From Neolewinella lacunae (GTDB taxonomy: Bacteria; Bacteroidota; Bacteroidia; Chitinophagales; Saprospiraceae): a stretch of 54,172 bases of DNA. The notes beneath the pieces are model-generated. The model saw only the letters and a list, made by a program, of their open reading frames with translations. It did not search any database and was not told where the DNA came from. The position numbers and the translations under genes were made by a program. Location: assembly GCF_014349155.1 (NCBI RefSeq), contig NZ_JACSIT010000090.1:1-54172 (forward strand). The letters are read 5' to 3'. This document shows, in pieces, positions 51,540 to 54,172 of this stretch (positions are counted from its first letter, which is position 1; the number at the start of each line of letters is the position of its first letter).

Positions 51540-52226
51540 TCACTTGCGCTTTTCGCCACCCAGCAAGTCATCCAAGGGACTGACGATGCTGCGCAGGTGC
51601 TGATCGGATACGTGGGTGTAGAGCAGGGTGGTCTTGATGTCTTTGTAGCCGAGCAGCTCCAGGATGTAGCGCACGTCGGTACCGCGTTCGAGTAAGTGGG
51701 TGGCAAAGCAGTGACGTAAGGTGTGCGGGGTCACCTTGCGGTGGATGCCCGCACGCCGGGCGCAAGCACGCACCACCGCCTGCACGCTGCGGGGAGAATA
51801 AGGGTTTTCCCCGTCCTGACCGTTGAACAGCCATCCTTTGGGTTGGTAAGCCTCAAAGTACTGTTGCAGCATGGCTTTGAGCTGCTGGCTCAACATCACT
51901 ACCCGGTCTTTGCGGCCTTTGCCCTCCCGTACCAGCAGTTGGTGGCGCTCCCAATGCACGTCCGTCAGCCGTAGGGCCAGTAGCTCGGCCAGACGTAATC
52001 CAGAACCGTAAAGGGTGTAGAGGATGGTCAAGTGCTTAAGGTTTTCGCTGGCGCGTAGGAGCCGGTCTATTTCTTGAATCGATAAAACCGAAGGCAAAGT
52101 AAGGCTTTTTCTCGGACGCTGCACCTGCTCCAAAGAAAAATCTGGCCGGAAAATTGCTTTATCGTAGTAAAATTCTGGCATTGGCGGCCGGGTGCCGTTG
52201 GCTATCCGAGGCTCCAGCCCAGGCAA
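51540..52226 (-). pseudogene. Tyrosine recombinase, 5'-truncated
   Basis: 228 codons from a TTG (an internal ATG lies 15 codons later). The catalytic domain is nearly complete: Arg I in YGSGLRLAELLAL, Lys in REGKGRKDRVV, HxxR in VTPHTLRHCFATHLLERGTD, and nucleophile Tyr in TTLLYTHVSD. The fourth basic residue, normally His in LLGH, is Tyr (LLGYKDIKTT). The N-terminal core-binding domain is missing; only its last helix (EFYYDKAIF) remains. The sequence just upstream reads as an attC-like half site, leaving no room for the lost part. Resembles Bacteroidota XerC/D-like integrases; it lacks the extra helix that defines IntI, as far as I can see. Probably inactive alone. Confidence 0.75.
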
Positions 52227-52285
52227 GGCTGGACAGGTAAGCGTTGACGTGCATTTCCGTGGCTTTTCTATCCGCCACCCCCTAA

Positions 52286-52322
52286 ACCGAATGGCTAGGT
52301 TGCGTCATAGCCCTTGTTAACC
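52286..52322 (-). other. attC-like half site a
   Basis: Minus strand reads GTTAACAAGGGCTATGACGC and on through ACC...CATTCGGT, matching the first half of site 1 (TCTAACAACGGCTATACGAC...CATTCGGT). The second arm is absent; sequence leading to the recombinase replaces it. Confidence 0.6.
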
Positions 52323-52493
52323 CCCGGCCAAATCTATGCCATCCCCTCCGCCCATCCAAATCTTCAGGCTCAAAACTATGGCCAATCATGCTTTGGGGCT
52401 TACTTATCCGGCTGAAAGCTGCTGGGTTTTGGCGGAGATTCGGGTAGCAACTTGTGCACAGGCTTGTTTCTTACGATTGAGAGGGGGGGTGGT
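52323..52493. repeat. ORF-less cassette spacer, copy 2
   Basis: 171 bp homologous to 50565-50734; its left end (CCAAATCTATGCC) is also shared with 53009-53021 next to site 1. No ORF. Confidence 0.7.
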
Positions 52494-52549
52494 AGCTAAC
52501 GGTTAAGTATAAGCGGTCGTTTTAATGCCGCTTATACAGTGCTAGCAGC
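52494..52549 (-). other. attC-like site 2
   Basis: Minus strand: GCTAGCACT, GTATAAGCGG, 11-nt loop, CCGCTTATAC, TTAACCGTTAGC. A perfect 10-bp stem inside degenerate CTAAC/GTTAG ends, 4 bp after the stop of the small cassette gene. Confidence 0.6.
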
Positions 52550-52553
52550 TTTA

Positions 52554-52871
52554 TTATTTTAATCTATTCTCTTTAACTCTTTGTCTTATAAGTGTTAAAA
52601 GCTTATCCACTAATTCTTTGTCGGGATCAGCGCTTGAGAAATGAAGCGAACGTGCATGCGCAAAAAGTGTGGTTCGTAATTCAGATAGGGTAATTTCACT
52701 TGTATTTTCATTTCGTATTGAGTCAATGATTTTATTAGCAGTTGCAAAGCAGCTGTCTGTCGATCCAGCACTTTCATATCCATTAAAAGATAGGGCAAAA
52801 TACATTCCTCCATCTTCTATACGTTTTGGAATTTCTTCCAATTTTAGATTTTCATTAGTTATTTCACTCAT
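52554..52871 (-). CDS. Small cassette protein, unknown
   Basis: 105 residues, no signal peptide or membrane segment, acidic N-half and basic C-terminus (LLTLIRQRVKENRLK). Likely alpha-helical after residue 35. No family recognised. AT-rich, between attC-like sites 1 and 2, each on the downstream side of a gene in the same orientation; it is the clearest one-gene cassette in the array. Confidence 0.6.
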   Translation of the reverse strand: MSEITNENLKLEEIPKRIEDGGMYFALSFNGYESAGSTDSCFATANKIIDSIRNENTSEITLSELRTTLFAHARSLHFSSADPDKELVDKLLTLIRQRVKENRLK

Positions 52872-52937
52872 TGTATTTCTATTGGAATTTTGTGTTAAGG
52901 TTTGCCAAAAATAATTACCGTTTTTATTATCTTAATT

Positions 52938-53005
52938 GCTTCTAACGTTCAGGCTATGCGCACAACCGACCGAATGGGAGGGTTGTCGTATAGCCGTTGT
53001 TAGAC
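52938..53005 (-). other. attC-like site 1 (best match)
   Basis: Minus strand starts GTCTAAC (fits RYYYAAC) and ends CGTTAGAAGC (fits GTTRRR). Inside, GGCTATACGACAACC pairs with GGTTGTGCGCATAGCC with one bulged base, the unpaired-base feature of attC hairpins. 68 bp, loop CTCCCATTCGGTC. It lies 170 bp after the stop of the 53176 gene and 67 bp before the next gene. Confidence 0.7.
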
Positions 53006-53175
53006 ACTGACCAAATCTACGCCTTTCCCTTCAGACCGCCAAATTTTGTGCGGATCAATCCCCTCGCTACACTGGGCGACCCCTCCGGGTCTGGGCCGAG
53101 ATTTTTCGGTGGGCGGAGGGGGTGGTTTTGGGAGGAATTGGCTCAACTAATTTTATTACCTTGGCTCCCCTTAAT

Positions 53176-53937
53176 TTATTTTAATTTTAATCGTCCGAGA
53201 TAGCCATATTCCCCGACATTTTCCTTTTCCTCTAATTCCATTGGGTTTAAACTCCATGCTTTGGCTACTTCAAGCACGTGTTCTGCATCGGGGTAAAGCA
53301 TCTTTTCCCAATACTCTTCTTGCTCGGCATCTTTACTATTGGTATCAATCAAATCCCATTTCATTTCAACGCTGGTTGGCTCTCCTTCAATAAAGCTGTT
53401 GCCATCTCCTATGTAGTATAATCTTTCCGTGTTGCCATCTACAGATTTCATCCAGAAGGCCGATCCGCTCCCTCGAAAGTTGCCAAACATCTGCGCTTCA
53501 CCAAATTTTTGGCTCAATCCATTTAAAAATCTTTGTGCTCTTTCACGTCCCTCCATATAACCAGGTTCTGGCAAACCCCAACCTAAAATTAAAATCCAAC
53601 CTTCAATTGGTGGCAGAACAAAAATTTCCCCGTTTCTTGCTTGCAATTTCCCTTCCACCCAATTTGCCTTCCGCTGTTTCTCCAATCGTAAAGCTTTCAA
53701 AAGACTGTTCGTGTCTTCCGTTTTAACTGCCGCCCAGATACACTTATGCCCGAATTTTATGGGTTTGGTTGGGTCTCGCTTTTCCAGTTCTTGTTCCAAA
53801 ATAGATTTCGGCCTTGGACTACTCTGGCCAAATAATTTTGACATCCATTCAGAAATGGATAACAATATTATGCGGAAAACTAGTTTGTACATTTGTCTTT
53901 TTTGTTGCCAAGGGTTATCAATTATCTGATGCTGCAT
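53176..53937 (-). CDS. Cassette-type hypothetical protein
   Basis: 253 residues from the ATG at 53937; the ATG 15 codons later (MYKLVFRIIL) is at least as likely. Contains a hydrophobic N-terminal stretch, then Trp-rich sequence with GWILILGWGLPEPGY at the centre and SVEMKWDLID, ending in a helix and GYLGRLKLK. The pattern (Trp-rich GWGLP block, conserved acidic C-half) recalls uncharacterised proteins common in Bacteroidota mobile regions; immunity-type function is only a guess. The trailing spacer before attC-like site 1 shares sequence with the two ORF-less spacers. Confidence 0.6.
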   Translation of the reverse strand: MQHQIIDNPWQQKRQMYKLVFRIILLSISEWMSKLFGQSSPRPKSILEQELEKRDPTKPIKFGHKCIWAAVKTEDTNSLLKALRLEKQRKANWVEGKLQARNGEIFVLPPIEGWILILGWGLPEPGYMEGRERAQRFLNGLSQKFGEAQMFGNFRGSGSAFWMKSVDGNTERLYYIGDGNSFIEGEPTSVEMKWDLIDTNSKDAEQEEYWEKMLYPDAEHVLEVAKAWSLNPMELEEKENVGEYGYLGRLKLK

Positions 53938-53940
53938 TTG

Positions 53941-53976
53941 GAAGTTGCGACAATCAGTTAAGTCGCAAACTTACGG
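53941..53976. other. Hairpin upstream of cassette gene
   Basis: GAAGTTGCGAC pairs with GTCGCAAACTT around an AATCAGTTAA loop. It may be a degraded attC-like arm or part of a promoter region. Confidence 0.35.
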
Positions 53977-54043
53977 CTTTTCTGTGCTCGAAGTTGCAAA
54001 CTCCTGCTGGCCGCTAAGCTATGTAGGCTAGTGCTGCACTTGC

Positions 54044-54172
54044 TCACTTTTTCACCGCAATTATTATCCCCGTCGCCCAATTCTGTTTTGTCAATGTCAA
54101 GTCTCTTCTGCTTTCCAGGTATTTTACAAAATTGATTGCTTTTTCTTCATGTCCTTCGGGCCAGTTGGATTG
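54044..54172 (-). CDS. C-terminal end of a gene cut by window edge
   Basis: 42 codons plus TGA are open from the right edge on the minus strand (NWPEGHEEKAINFVKYLESR to the end IIIAVKK). Charged, helical sequence in the same orientation as the cassette genes; no family can be named from this fragment. Confidence 0.5.
   Translation of the reverse strand, partial: QSNWPEGHEEKAINFVKYLESRRDLTLTKQNWATGIIIAVKK

Overview
The window reads as chromosomal DNA from a fairly high-GC Bacteroidota, most likely a Saprospiria/Lewinella-type gliding marine bacterium (inference). The basis is giant secreted proteins with SprB repeats and the gliding-motility C-terminal sorting domain, a PorP/SprF outer-membrane protein, a type A type IX secretion (T9SS) tail, and many promoters with the Bacteroidota -7 box TAnnTTTG. 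Most of the window is ordinary core and envelope genes. The last ~4.4 kb is AT-rich accessory DNA.

Layout. 1-2.8 kb: edge of an insertion sequence next to a T9SS-sorted protein that has lost its signal peptide, then a lipoprotein. 3-6.6 kb: methyltransferase, ferredoxin, an initiator tRNA gene split by a 661-nt group I intron that encodes a PD-(D/E)xK homing endonuclease, a second ferredoxin, IscX and KdsC. 6.7-12 kb: oligopeptidase B, M48 peptidase, LysM protein, FolD. 12-24 kb: two giant cell-surface proteins, the first followed by its PorP/SprF partner. 24-30 kb: lipoprotein overlapping pyrF, tRNA-His, thioredoxin-fold protein, patatin, saccharopine-dehydrogenase-family enzyme, TerB-like protein, YdcZ-type membrane protein. 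30.4-37.5 kb: a 2331-residue surface protein with about 19 tandem Ig-like repeats. 37.8 kb: a probable small RNA. 38-43.2 kb: DUF72, PEBP and a four-gene sugar-acid type catabolic operon. 43.3-49.4 kb: hypothetical protein, large zinc metalloprotease, and prfA between two copies of a structured repeat. 49.8-54.2 kb: a lipoprotein and an integron-like run of minus-strand cassettes, each followed by an attC-like hairpin, with a 5'-truncated tyrosine recombinase.

The strongest unusual signals are: (1) the intron-split tRNA-fMet with its homing endonuclease; (2) the attC-like cassette array; (3) the ~300-bp repeat flanking prfA, whose two copies keep the same four-stem fold with compensatory base changes; (4) an 18-bp GC-rich motif present nine times, always between genes and upstream of a start codon; (5) the discrete candidate small RNA at 37.8 kb.

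Gene starts were chosen by signal peptides, family N-termini and promoter position, because Bacteroidota rarely show clear Shine-Dalgarno sequences.
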